This document shows positions 45,802 to 54,666 of a stretch of 64,000 bases of DNA, piece by piece (position 1 is the first letter of the stretch; the number at the start of each line of letters is the position of its first letter). The DNA comes from Oleispirillum sp965228165 (GTDB taxonomy: Bacteria; Pseudomonadota; Alphaproteobacteria; Rhodospirillales; Rhodospirillaceae): positions 496,001 to 560,000 of the forward strand of contig CBDDHB010000002.1 in assembly GCA_965228165.1 (NCBI GenBank). The letters run 5' to 3'. Under the pieces are notes generated by a model that saw only the letters and a list, made by a program, of their open reading frames with translations, searched no databases and was not told the DNA's origin. The position numbers and the translations under genes are program-made.

Positions 45802-46764
45802 TCAGAGCCATTTCTTCCGTCGAAAATAGAGAAATGGGATAATCGCGGACAGCAACATCAACCCCAGCGCAAGCGGGTAACCGTAGCGCCATTTCAATTC
45901 GGGAAGAAACGCGAAATTCATCCCGTAGATGCTGGCGATCAAGGTGGGCGGCAGAAAGGCCACCGCCGCCACCGTGAACAGCTTGATAATGTTGTTCTGT
46001 TCGATGTTGATCATGCCGAGCGTCGCATCCAGCAGAAAGGCCACTTTGCTGGACAGGAAACTGGCGTGATCGGCGATCGAATTGGCGTCGCGCATCAGAG
46101 TCTTCATCCGCAACTTGACGTCTTTCCGGATTCCGGTCTGCCCGCCCAGGAACAGCAGAAGCCGGTTCAGGCCGAGCAGGCTGTCCTTGGCCTTGGTCGC
46201 CAGATCCCCGGCGCGGCCGACGCGTTGCAGAATGTCCTTCAAATCCGGACCCTTGACCTCGGTCTTGCGGAAAATATCGCGGGAAATCGCCTCGAGATCG
46301 GCGGTCGATCCCTCCAGCACGTCGGCAAGACGGTCGGCGATCTGCTCCAGCAAACCGACCAGGGCCTGCTCGCCGGAAGCGACCAGAGCGGGCTGACGCG
46401 CCAGACGGCGCACGAACATCGCAAACGGCAGCGGATCGACGTAGCGCACGGTCAGCAGCCGGGTTCCCGCCAGAATGAAGGTCACCACGGCGGATTCCGG
46501 TTCGTCGGTCATCGCGCGGGCCAGCACCGGCATGGTCATCACCAGGGCGCCACCGTCCTCGTAAAGGCGGCTGGACGCCTCGATCTCCTTCATTTCCTCA
46601 TGGGTGGGAATATCGAGGTTGAGAAGATGGCTGATCGCCGCTTCGTCCTCGCGCGACGGCGTCAGCATATCGATCCAGACGGTCTGCTCCGGCAGCGCCT
46701 CGAGCGAGCCGGTCGCCTCGGTCTGTCGCAGAATTCCCTGTTCGAAATGAAACAGCGTCAGCAT
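45802..46764 (-). CDS. corA: CorA family magnesium/cobalt transporter
   Basis: A 320-residue divalent-cation channel subunit. The C-terminus has the two transmembrane helices with the selectivity motif YGMNF between them and a basic RRKKWL tail; the long cytoplasmic N-terminal domain forms the Mg-sensing funnel. Functional channels are pentamers. The ATG at 46764 has GAAGGGG upstream. It sits alone, upstream of the symporter on the same strand. Confidence 0.94.
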   Translation of the reverse strand: MLTLFHFEQGILRQTEATGSLEALPEQTVWIDMLTPSREDEAAISHLLNLDIPTHEEMKEIEASSRLYEDGGALVMTMPVLARAMTDEPESAVVTFILAGTRLLTVRYVDPLPFAMFVRRLARQPALVASGEQALVGLLEQIADRLADVLEGSTADLEAISRDIFRKTEVKGPDLKDILQRVGRAGDLATKAKDSLLGLNRLLLFLGGQTGIRKDVKLRMKTLMRDANSIADHASFLSSKVAFLLDATLGMINIEQNNIIKLFTVAAVAFLPPTLIASIYGMNFAFLPELKWRYGYPLALGLMLLSAIIPFLYFRRKKWL

Positions 46765-47102
46765 GGCGGCCCCTTCGCTAGACCTCGGGCGACGACCGCG
46801 TCGGAACACCCCTATCGACGATGTTCCCCGTCCGCTCGCCAACCCGGAACGACGGCAAATTCAACAGGCCAACTGGGAGGTTCGGCCATCATCGTCTGTA
46901 CCCTGATTTTCCGCGACAAACCCCACCGGCACGGCGACAAGACGGCCGGTTACGGGGACGTCCTAACCCGTCCGCCCCCGCCTTGTCAACCTGGGAACGA
47001 CGCGCCGATTCGCAATCATGCCCATCCTTCGATTGACGAAAAAGTAACTTCGTAACATATTCCCCTCCTCGTCTTCTCCTTTCTCCCGTCACGGACCCGC
47101 CC
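46765..47102. other. Divergent intergenic region between corA and the iron-linked membrane genes
   Basis: No gene is supported in these 338 nt. A possible promoter for the rightward genes is TTGACG at 47033-47038 and CATATT at 47056-47061 with 17 bases between. Confidence 0.5.
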
Positions 47103-47396
47103 ATGCCCGCCTGTCCCCGCCGCTTTGCCAGTCCCGCCCCGATATTGAGATTGATTATCGGATGCATTCTTGGGTGGACGATCGCCCACTTCGGAAGCGG
47201 TCTTTCCGCGCGCCTGCTTCTCGGCGCGCTGCCGCGCGCCGACGCGGTTTTCCTGTCGGCGATCCCGGCTTTCGCCGTGGCGGCTTCTTGCGTTCTGGCG
47301 TTGCAGACAAGCGAACGGCCGTCGCGCACCGGCGGCGCCCTTTTCCTGGGGGCGGCGGCTCTGGCCGTTCTGTTCCTTGGCGGAGCGGCGCGATGA
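47103..47396 (+). CDS. DUF3649-like small membrane protein
   Basis: A 97-residue protein with three hydrophobic segments; RLLLGALPRADAVFLSAIPAF resembles the core of the DUF3649 family. Such proteins are found beside PepSY and DUF3325 proteins near siderophore receptors, exactly the neighbourhood seen here. The stop overlaps the PepSY start (ATGA). The ribosome-binding site is weak, and the start could be debated because a Fur-box-like sequence lies 38 nt inside the reading frame. Confidence 0.7.
   Translation: MPACPRRFASPAPILRLIIGCILGWTIAHFGSGLSARLLLGALPRADAVFLSAIPAFAVAASCVLALQTSERPSRTGGALFLGAAALAVLFLGGAAR
47141..47159 (+). promoter_or_regulatory. Fur-box-like sequence
   Basis: The 19-base sequence GATATTGAGATTGATTATC matches the classic Fur box (GATAATGATAATCATTATC) at 15 of 19 positions. 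It lies within the first codons of the DUF3649-like gene, where a bound repressor could still block transcription. It fits iron control of the set but is unproven. Confidence 0.4.
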
Positions 47397-48885
47397 CCCG
47401 GTCTCCGCGCCAAGCCGCCCTGTCCTGGCTGCACACCTGGATCGGCCTGACCTGCGGCTGGGTTCTGTTCCTGGTCTTCCTGACCGGAAGCCTGACCGTC
47501 TTCGCCCCCGAAATCGACGCCTGGATGCGCCCCGCCCTGCGCGCTCAAAGCCGCCTGTCGTTGTCGGAGAACGCCGCAGCCGCGCAGGAAACATTGCGTC
47601 GCGTCGCGCCCGACGCGACCTCGGGCTGGGTGATCCTGCCGGGAAACGAGGCGCGGTTGACGCGGCTGATCTGGTGGCGCGGCAATGCGCGCCGGAGCGA
47701 TTATCTGTCGGCGGACGGCGATTCCCTGCTTGGCGTCAATCCCGGCGCGGGCGCGGCCTTCTTCAAGGCCCTGCATTGGCGTTTCGACCTTGCGCCGTCG
47801 ATCGGCCGCTGGGCCGTCGCGCTGCCGACTTTCGGCCTGCTGCTCGCCATCGTCACCGGCGTCTGGATTCATCGACGCCGCTTCGCCGATTTCTTCACCT
47901 GGCAGCGCCGTGCCGGCGCCTCGCGCCAAATGCGCGACCTGCACACCGTGGGCGGCATGGCCGCCCTGCCCTTCCTGACGATGATCGCCTACACCGGACT
48001 GGTCTTCTCGGCGACGGTGGTGTTTCCCGCCGGAGTGGACGACCTGTACGGCGGGTCGCGGAACCGCCTGTCGATGGAAGCCTTCGGCCTGCCGCCAATG
48101 TCGCAACGGTCCAAGTCCTCGCCCAAGGCCGTCGCCTGGACCTCGTTCGCCGGAATCGTCGCCCGGGCCGAAGCCGAATGGGGGGAAGGCAACGTCGCCT
48201 CGCTGCAATTCAACCGCGACGGCGGAAGCCTGCGGGTCGTGGCGCGGCAGCGCGACGAGCGGCGAATCGCCCTCCGGCAGGAGACCCTGCAATTCGACGG
48301 AGAGACCGGCGTTCCGGTCCAGCACCGGCGTCCGGAAGGGAGCGGGGTTCGCCTGCACACCCTGCTGACCGGATTGCATGCGGGGCATTTCGGCGGCGAT
48401 ACGGTGCGATGGCTGTATTTCCTGGGAGGGATGATCGGCGCCGCGGTGATCGGCAGCGGCGTCGTCCTGTTCTCGCTGAAGCGGCGGGAGTTGCCCTCCC
48501 TTCCCCACGGCGCGATCGCCCGCGTCAACCTTGCCGCCACCCTGGGCGTCCTGCTCGCCGTCGCCGCCTTCCTGTGGGGAAGCCGCCTCGGCTGCCCCCT
48601 GGACGATCGCGCCCTGTGGGAAAGGCTGATCTTCTGGGGGCCTGGCTGGTCTCCCTGGGGCACGCCTTCCTCCGCCCGAACCGCGCCGCCTGGCGGGAAC
48701 AGGCGGCCTGCGCGGCGATTCTTTGCGGCGGCCTGCCGGTCCTCGACCTGGCGACGGGCGGCGCGGCGACCGCCTTCGCCGATGCCGCCGCTCTGGGGGT
48801 GAACCTGACCGCCCTGACCATCGGCGCGGGCTGCGCCGCCGCCGTGTGGCGCTTGCTCCCCCGCTTCGAGGAACACCCCCGATGA
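47393..48885 (+). CDS. PepSY-associated membrane protein, frameshifted near the C-terminus
   Basis: A PepSY_TM protein of about 497 residues: a first helix in LHTWIGLTCGWVLFLVFLTGSL, a periplasmic domain, further helices near LPTFGLLLAIVTGVWIHRR and LHTVGGMAALPFLTMIAYTG, and a late helix GGMIGAAVIGSGVVLFSLKRR. The last 80 residues (AWLVSLGHAFLRPNRAAWRE onward) are in another frame; adding one base to a G5 run at 48636-48640 restores FWGAWLVSLG. Family members are thought to reduce or release iron from siderophores at the inner membrane. It overlaps both neighbours by four bases. Confidence 0.85.
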
Positions 48886-49172
48886 TGCTTCATCTGACCG
48901 GAATGCTCGGAACCTGGATCGGCCTTGCCGCCCTCGCCCTGACCCAGGACAAACACCACCGCAAGGCATTCGGAACGCCGGGCGGATCGCGGCGATCGCT
49001 TTGGCGAAGCGTGGGAATTCTTGCCCTGGGGCTGGGGTTCGCCGCCTTTTCCGTCAGCCATGGCGCGGCGATCGGCGGCATCGTCTGGCTGGGGTGGTGC
49101 GGCCTGGGAGTCGTCGCGGTCATCGTCGCGCTGGCGCTGCTTCCGGCGAGACCCCCTATTTCTGGCGGATGA
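48882..49172 (+). CDS. DUF3325-like small membrane protein
   Basis: A 96-residue protein with three helices. After the first helix comes LALTQDKHHRKAFG, the basic HHR..FG segment of DUF3325 proteins, followed by two helices typical of the family. It is the third member of the DUF3649-PepSY-DUF3325 set and starts within the PepSY stop (ATGA). It overlaps the convergent phosphatase gene by 17 bases. Function is unknown beyond its association with iron uptake. Confidence 0.75.
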   Translation: MMLHLTGMLGTWIGLAALALTQDKHHRKAFGTPGGSRRSLWRSVGILALGLGFAAFSVSHGAAIGGIVWLGWCGLGVVAVIVALALLPARPPISGG

Positions 49173-51183
49173 CCAGCAGGGTCATGTCGTCGTAGACCGG
49201 CGCCCCGGCGACGTGCGCCCGCACCGCGGCCAACACCCCGTCCTTGACTTCTTCCGCCGTCGCGCCGACGTGGCGCGACACCTCCGCCTTCAGCCGCTCC
49301 AATCCGAACAACTCCCCCGAGGCGGAAACCGCCTCGGTCATGCCATCGGAATACAGCACCACCAGATCGCCGGGACGAAGATCGACGGCGGCCAGGGCGG
49401 TGTATTCGGCGATCCGATCCACCAATCCCAGGGGCAACCCCAGCATCAGGGTATCGACCTCCTCGAGCCCGCCGTCGCGCCGCAGAATCAGGATCGACTC
49501 GTGCTGCCCGACCAGGGCCACCCGCCCCGCGACATCCCCACCGAGCAATCCATCCGGCAGCGACCGACGGGGGCGATAGGCGAGCAGCGCGAAGCTCAGA
49601 TTCTTTTCGCACCCCATCCGCCGGATGTTCTGGAACATCGTGCGGTTGAGCACGTCCAGAAGCCGCGAAAGATCGTGTTCCTCCGCCGTCACCAGGGTGC
49701 GCACCGCGCTTTGCGCCATCAGCATCACCACGCCGCTTTCCAGCCCGTGCCCGGTGACGTCGCCGATGCCGATGCACACCCCATCGGCGTCGCTCAAGAC
49801 GTCGTAGTAGTCGCCGCCGACCTCGGTCGCCGCTTCCATGAACGCGGCGATCTCCAGGTCGTCGATCGCCGCCAGTTCCTCGGGGCGCGGCAGCAGCATG
49901 TGTTGCAGACGGCGCGATACGTCGAGTTCGGCGCCGAGGCGCAGGTTTTCCTCGTTCAATCGTTCGTTGAGCATCTGGATTTCATGATGCGCCTGATCCA
50001 GGCGCCGCAAGGCGCGCTCGGTTTCCTCCTTCTCGCGGGCGAGGATCTCGCGCTTTTCGATCTCCAGTTCGCGCAGACGCAGCGCGTTGCGTTTGAATCC
50101 GGCCAGCGTGGCGCTCATCTCGGCGATTTCGTCGCCGCCTTCGTCGGCGTCGATCTCGCGCCCCCAGTTCCCCTCCGAAACGTCGCGCATCGCGGCATTG
50201 AGGCGCAGGATCGGCTCGCGAATGCTGCGCGCGATCAAACCGTTGGCCATCAGCCCCAGCAACAGCAACAGCAGCGCCCCGCCCGCCGTCCATTCCAGAG
50301 TCACCATCAGGCGACGTTCCAGTGCGTCCTGCGCCTCCGCCTCGCGCTGCGCCGCCCCCATCGTCAGACGATCCACGGAGTTGAGCATCGCCCGCCCATA
50401 GAGAGCCAGATGCTCCTCGCCGGCCTGACGGCGCTGGCGGTAAAGGGATTCCAGGTGATTCAAGGCGCGGATCGCCGCCGCCATGTCCGTCGCCGCCTCC
50501 GCCAGGGCCGCGCCGCCGTGCGGCGATGACGACAGCCGATCGGCAACGCGACGCAGCGCCTCGCGCGCGGCGTCCTGTCCGCCGCCGTCGAAGGTCGCCT
50601 GACGGGCCTGCACCGCCATCCGCGCCCGTTGCATCTCGGCATCCGCCCACAGGGCGAGGCGTCCGGCCTCTCCCGGGGTGCGCAGGAAGGGTTCCAGCCG
50701 CGCCGAAGCCCGCTTCATCGGCGTCGCGAAATCCACCCAGTAGACTTCGGACAGACGCCCGTTGATCACGGCGGCGCGATCGAAGGCCTCGATAAAGCCG
50801 TTGACGCTTAAGCTCAGGCGCAGGGGTTCGCCGTCCAGCGCCTCGGCATCCGGCATCACGCTCTCCAGCCTGCGCTCGAAGGCGCGGAGTTCCTCGTTCA
50901 GCCGCGCCGGAAGCAACGTGTCCCCGCCGCGCAGATAGGCGTTGCCGAGAGTCTCCATCATCTCGATGGAATGCCGCATCGCCACCAGCGTCTGCTGGCG
51001 CTGGTGCTGCGCCGCCACCTCGACGCGGTTCCGCCGCACCAGGACGGCGACCTCGCCGCCCGCCACCGCCATCACCGCGACCGCCAGCAGATACAGCGCG
51101 ACGGTGAACGCGATCCGTCGCTTCAGTCGCACCCGTCGCAGACGCGCCTGCATTCGGTCCAGAATCGCCGCCCCGAATCTCAT
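49156..51183 (-). CDS. HAMP domain SpoIIE-family protein phosphatase
   Basis: A 675-residue membrane sensor phosphatase. One helix at about residues 25-45, a large periplasmic helical domain, a second helix near 300-320 (GGALLLLLLGLMANGL), a HAMP domain ending around EGGDEIAEMSATL, a coiled coil, then a PP2C/SpoIIE catalytic domain with metal-site motifs VGGDYYDVL, GDVTGHGLESG and YSDGMTEA. It should dephosphorylate the STAS-domain protein encoded just upstream, switching a partner ATPase. It is the last gene of the signalling cassette, 22 nt after the STAS gene. Confidence 0.92.
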   Translation of the reverse strand: MRFGAAILDRMQARLRRVRLKRRIAFTVALYLLAVAVMAVAGGEVAVLVRRNRVEVAAQHQRQQTLVAMRHSIEMMETLGNAYLRGGDTLLPARLNEELRAFERRLESVMPDAEALDGEPLRLSLSVNGFIEAFDRAAVINGRLSEVYWVDFATPMKRASARLEPFLRTPGEAGRLALWADAEMQRARMAVQARQATFDGGGQDAAREALRRVADRLSSSPHGGAALAEAATDMAAAIRALNHLESLYRQRRQAGEEHLALYGRAMLNSVDRLTMGAAQREAEAQDALERRLMVTLEWTAGGALLLLLLGLMANGLIARSIREPILRLNAAMRDVSEGNWGREIDADEGGDEIAEMSATLAGFKRNALRLRELEIEKREILAREKEETERALRRLDQAHHEIQMLNERLNEENLRLGAELDVSRRLQHMLLPRPEELAAIDDLEIAAFMEAATEVGGDYYDVLSDADGVCIGIGDVTGHGLESGVVMLMAQSAVRTLVTAEEHDLSRLLDVLNRTMFQNIRRMGCEKNLSFALLAYRPRRSLPDGLLGGDVAGRVALVGQHESILILRRDGGLEEVDTLMLGLPLGLVDRIAEYTALAAVDLRPGDLVVLYSDGMTEAVSASGELFGLERLKAEVSRHVGATAEEVKDGVLAAVRAHVAGAPVYDDMTLLVIRQK

Positions 51184-51205
51184 CGCCGCGTCCGCCTGGA
51201 TTTTT

Positions 51206-51550
51206 TCAACGGAACTCCAACTCCAGGGAAGGCATCAGGCGTTCCAGATTGCGCAAGGACTTGCCCTGCCACGGCACCGCCGCCGAACCGACGATGGACA
51301 GCGCCAGCCCCCCGCGATTGCGCGCCTCGATGACGAACTTCGACAGCACCGCGATGCCCGAACTGTTGAGAAAAACCAGCCCGGAAAGATCGATCGTCAG
51401 CGCCGCCGCGCCGTCGGCGGCGTTGGACAACAGGGCGACGATCGGACCGTATTCGGCCATGCCGTTCAGCCGCAGTGTCCCTGAAATGGTGACGACGCGG
51501 GCCTGTTCGTCGAAGGCGACGGTATAGTTCTCTCCGGAATATTCGGTCAT
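51206..51550 (-). CDS. STAS domain protein (anti-sigma-factor antagonist type, slr1659-like)
   Basis: A 114-residue single STAS domain. The phospho-acceptor region reads DLSGLVFLNSSGIAVLSKF, with the expected serine pair in the conserved loop. Such proteins are phosphorylated by a GHKL kinase and dephosphorylated by a SpoIIE phosphatase; both are encoded on either side. The ATG at 51550 (MTEYSGENY) is chosen over an upstream extension lacking family similarity. Confidence 0.85.
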   Translation of the reverse strand: MTEYSGENYTVAFDEQARVVTISGTLRLNGMAEYGPIVALLSNAADGAAALTIDLSGLVFLNSSGIAVLSKFVIEARNRGGLALSIVGSAAVPWQGKSLRNLERLMPSLELEFR

Positions 51551-51599
51551 CGATCGGTATCTTTCGTTCTTTTGACGTTCCACCAGAACGGGTCTTCCC

Positions 51600-52177
51600 T
51601 CAGACGGCGACGCAGACCTGCGTCGTCGCCAACTCAACCCCTTCGCCGTCCGACCCGAAACGCCAGGCCAGGGTTGCGCCGTAATCGGTGATCATGGTGA
51701 TCAGCCCCAGACCGGATGCATCCCCGGTAACCGCCACCTCTTCCAGGCGCTGGAAATACAGATCGGACGCATCGTTGCCGAGCAGTTCCCCGATAAAACG
51801 GCGATAGTTGGCGGCGCAATCGGGCGTTACCGCGTTGATTTCCTCGAACACCACGCGATCGGGATGCAGCATCAGACGGATGGTGATCGGATGCCCGCTG
51901 CCGTCGCTGTACTTCATCGCGTTTTCCAGCAACTCGTTGGCGATGTAGCTGACCGCCCCCCCCCCCGAACCGCCGACTGCCGTTCCGCACTGGCCGGGTC
52001 GCCCTCGTCCTTCGGGAAGAAGGTGGTGACGTAATCGGCCAAAAAATCCGCCGACAGCCCGTTGTTGCGCCAGCGCTGGCGCAACGGCAGCAGACTTGGA
52101 GAAAACCGCAACAGCAGGCTTTCCAGCGCATCGGCGGCGTCGGAGCAATCCTGAAAGGCGCCAAAGGTTTCCGGCAT
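51600..52177 (-). CDS. slr1658-like ATPase/anti-sigma switch protein, frameshifted in a C11 tract
   Basis: The repaired protein of 192 residues starts MPETFGAFQDCSDAADALE and ends with a GHKL-type ATP-binding region: ANELLENAMKYSDG is the N-box and GLGLITMITDYGA resembles the G-box. It is likely the kinase and partner-binding member of the STAS/SpoIIE switch. The two halves are in different frames on either side of an unbroken run of 11 C (plus strand 51956-51966); nine or twelve would give one open frame. This may be a homopolymer error or a real slippage site able to turn the gene on and off. Confidence 0.75.
51956..51966. repeat. Homopolymeric C11 (G11 on the coding strand) tract inside a coding region
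   Basis: Eleven consecutive C bases, by far the longest single-base run I noticed in the window. They fall in the middle of the slr1658-like gene, where the length decides whether the two halves are in frame. Confidence 0.9.
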
Positions 52178-52197
52178 GAAGACGCCCCCTCCCCTCT

Positions 52198-53067
52198 CTA
52201 TCTGTCGTCGGGCGACTTGATGGTGTTGCGACCGTCCCGCTTGGCGACATACAACAAGTTGTCGGCGACCGAGAGCAGATCGGCCCAATCCCCGTCCGGA
52301 CGCGGCACCACCGCATCCACGCCCATGCTCAAGGTCACCCGCCCGTCGTCGCCGTCGGGATAAGGGATATCGGCATCCCAGACTTCCCGCCGCAGCTTTT
52401 CCGCGATCGCGCGCCCCCCGGCAAGGTCGGTGTCGGGCAGAAGCAGCAGGAACTCCTCGCTGCCCATGCGCCCGACCACATCGCCGGTGCGATGGCAGAT
52501 CCGACGCAGGATATCCGCCACCCGGACCAGCGCCGCATCGCCAGCGGCATGCCCGTAGGCATCGTTGTAGCCCTTGAAGTGATCGATGTCCGTCATCACC
52601 AGGGCCAGGGGCAGACCGGCGCGGGCGCATCGACGCCATTCGTGATCGAGACGTTCGTCGATCTCCCGACGGTTGGCCAGACCGGTCAGGGGATCGGTGC
52701 GCGACAGGGTTTCCGCCTGGGCATAGCGTCGCAGCCACTGCGAGTCGATTTCGTCGCCATGTTCGGTGATCGTGGCGACGAGAAGCTCCAGATCGGTCTT
52801 CTGCTGCCGCACCGCCGCCAGAACGCGCGCCAGACGGCGTTCGGCGACGACGCGGTCGCGCACTTCGGAGCGCAGTTTGGCGTTGGCGGCGAACAGGGAG
52901 GATTCGATCATGTCGCCGTGCTTGGTCGAGGTGACCAGAGCGATATCGAGGTCGGAGCAGGCCTGTTCCAGTTCCTCGATTTTTCGCTTGAGGGCCTGAT
53001 TTTCCCGCACCAACTCGGCGACCTGACGTTCCAGATCCGCGTTTTTCAGTGTCCTCGACGCGTTCAT
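52198..53067 (-). CDS. Diguanylate cyclase (GGDEF domain) with N-terminal coiled coil
   Basis: A 289-residue cytoplasmic protein. Residues 5-100 form a charged coiled coil; the GGDEF domain follows from about 120 (LSRTDPLTGLANRR onward). The active-site motif is GSEEF rather than GGDEF or GGEEF; the remaining catalytic residues and the RxxD inhibitory site (RTGD, five residues before) are present, so it may still make cyclic-di-GMP. It is the first gene of the signalling cassette, 20 nt before the slr1658-like switch gene. Confidence 0.88.
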   Translation of the reverse strand: MNASRTLKNADLERQVAELVRENQALKRKIEELEQACSDLDIALVTSTKHGDMIESSLFAANAKLRSEVRDRVVAERRLARVLAAVRQQKTDLELLVATITEHGDEIDSQWLRRYAQAETLSRTDPLTGLANRREIDERLDHEWRRCARAGLPLALVMTDIDHFKGYNDAYGHAAGDAALVRVADILRRICHRTGDVVGRMGSEEFLLLLPDTDLAGGRAIAEKLRREVWDADIPYPDGDDGRVTLSMGVDAVVPRPDGDWADLLSVADNLLYVAKRDGRNTIKSPDDR

Positions 53068-53341
53068 CCGCGCAATTACCCCGCGAGACAGTCTTCTTTT
53101 TCCTGCGTCTCATAACACATTCCGGGGCCGACGGACCAGGAGATTGCCGTGAAGAGCATGGGAAGCCGGGGCGGGGTTTCCGCCTTGATGACGCTTTTTT
53201 TGCCGAGAAGCGGTCCATGAAATCTGTTATCCTCCGCGCCCGACCGCGACCCCAGCCCGACGACGACGCCTCGCAAGCCGGTCCGTCGCCGAAACGGAAG
53301 CCGCCGCGGCAAGAATTACGAAGTTTTAGGGGGAACCACCA

Positions 53342-54655
53342 ATGAAACGCGGCCTGTCGGCCCGGCGCGCGCTCGAACCCATCGAGACCGCCAGCCGCGA
53401 CGAAATTTGCGCTTTGCAACTCGGCCGTCTGCAATGGACGGTCAAACACGCCTACGACAATGTGCCGCATTACCGCGCCAAACTGGACGCGGTCGGGGTC
53501 CGCCCCGAGGACATCCGCCAACTGTCGGACATTTCCCGCCTGCCCTTCACCACCAAGGAGGACCTGCGACAGAACTATCCCTTCGGCATGTTCGCGGTGC
53601 CGCGCGAACAGGTGGCGCGCGTCCACGCCTCCAGCGGCACCACCGGCAAGCCTACGGTGGTCGGCTACACCAAAAAGGACATCGACACCTGGGCCAATCT
53701 GGTGGCGCGCTGCATCCGCGCCTCGGGCGGAGAACCCGGCGACATCGTCCACGTCGCCTATGGCTACGGCCTGTTCACCGGCGGCCTGGGCGCCCACTAC
53801 GGCGCCGAGAAGCTGGGCTGCACGGTGATCCCGATGTCCGGCGGCCAGACCGAACGCCAGGTCAAGCTGATCCAGGATTTCAAACCCGACATCATCATGG
53901 TCACCCCTAGCTACATGCTGGCGCTCGGCGACGAATTCCGCAAACAGGGGATCGACCCGCGCACCACCTCGCTGAAGATCGCCCTGCACGGCGCCGAACC
54001 GTGGTCGGAGGCGATGCGCGCCGAGATCGAGGACACCTTCGACATCGATGCCCTCGACATCTATGGCCTGTCCGAGGTGCTGGGGCCGGGCGTCGCCAAC
54101 GAATGCATCGAAAGCAAGGACGGTCCCCACCTGTGGGAAGACCACTTCTATCCCGAGATCATCGACCCGGAAACCGGCGAAGTCCTGCCCGACGGCAGCC
54201 ACGGCGAACTGGTCCTGACCTCGTTGACCAAGGAAGCCCTGCCGATCCTGCGCTACCGCACCCGCGATCTGAGCTGCCTGCGCCCCGGCACGACGCGCAG
54301 CATGCGCCGCATCGACCGCATCAACGGCCGATCCGACGACATGATCATTTTCCACGGGGTCAACGTCTTCCCGTCGCAAATCGAGGAACTGATCCTGGCC
54401 GACAAGCGCCTGTCGCCGCACTACGTGCTGGAACTCGGTCGCAAGGGCAAACTCGACACCCTGGACGTGGTGGTGGAAATGCGCGAACCGCCGTCGGTCG
54501 ATCCGTTCGTCGCCAACCTCACCGCCAAGGATCTGTCCCGTCACGTCAAGTCGATGGTGGGCGTCTCCGTCGGGGTGCGCATCGCCGAGCCGGGCGGCAT
54601 CGAACGCTCGATCGGCAAGGCCAAGCGCGTCGTCGACCTGCGTCCGAAGGATTGA
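53342..54655 (+). CDS. paaK: Phenylacetate-CoA ligase family enzyme
   Basis: A 437-residue adenylate-forming enzyme. The ATP-binding loop HASSGTTGKPTVV, the YGLSEVLGPGV core and the C-terminal GRSDDMIIFHGVNVFPSQIE hinge are all present. With iorAB directly downstream it probably interconverts aryl-acetyl-CoA and aryl-acetate, either activating phenylacetate or conserving energy from the indolepyruvate oxidoreductase product. No other paa genes are present, so a full phenylacetate ring-degradation pathway is not encoded here. GGGGGAA precedes the ATG. Confidence 0.92.
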   Translation: MKRGLSARRALEPIETASRDEICALQLGRLQWTVKHAYDNVPHYRAKLDAVGVRPEDIRQLSDISRLPFTTKEDLRQNYPFGMFAVPREQVARVHASSGTTGKPTVVGYTKKDIDTWANLVARCIRASGGEPGDIVHVAYGYGLFTGGLGAHYGAEKLGCTVIPMSGGQTERQVKLIQDFKPDIIMVTPSYMLALGDEFRKQGIDPRTTSLKIALHGAEPWSEAMRAEIEDTFDIDALDIYGLSEVLGPGVANECIESKDGPHLWEDHFYPEIIDPETGEVLPDGSHGELVLTSLTKEALPILRYRTRDLSCLRPGTTRSMRRIDRINGRSDDMIIFHGVNVFPSQIEELILADKRLSPHYVLELGRKGKLDTLDVVVEMREPPSVDPFVANLTAKDLSRHVKSMVGVSVGVRIAEPGGIERSIGKAKRVVDLRPKD

Positions 54656-54666
54656 AGGGAAAAGCC

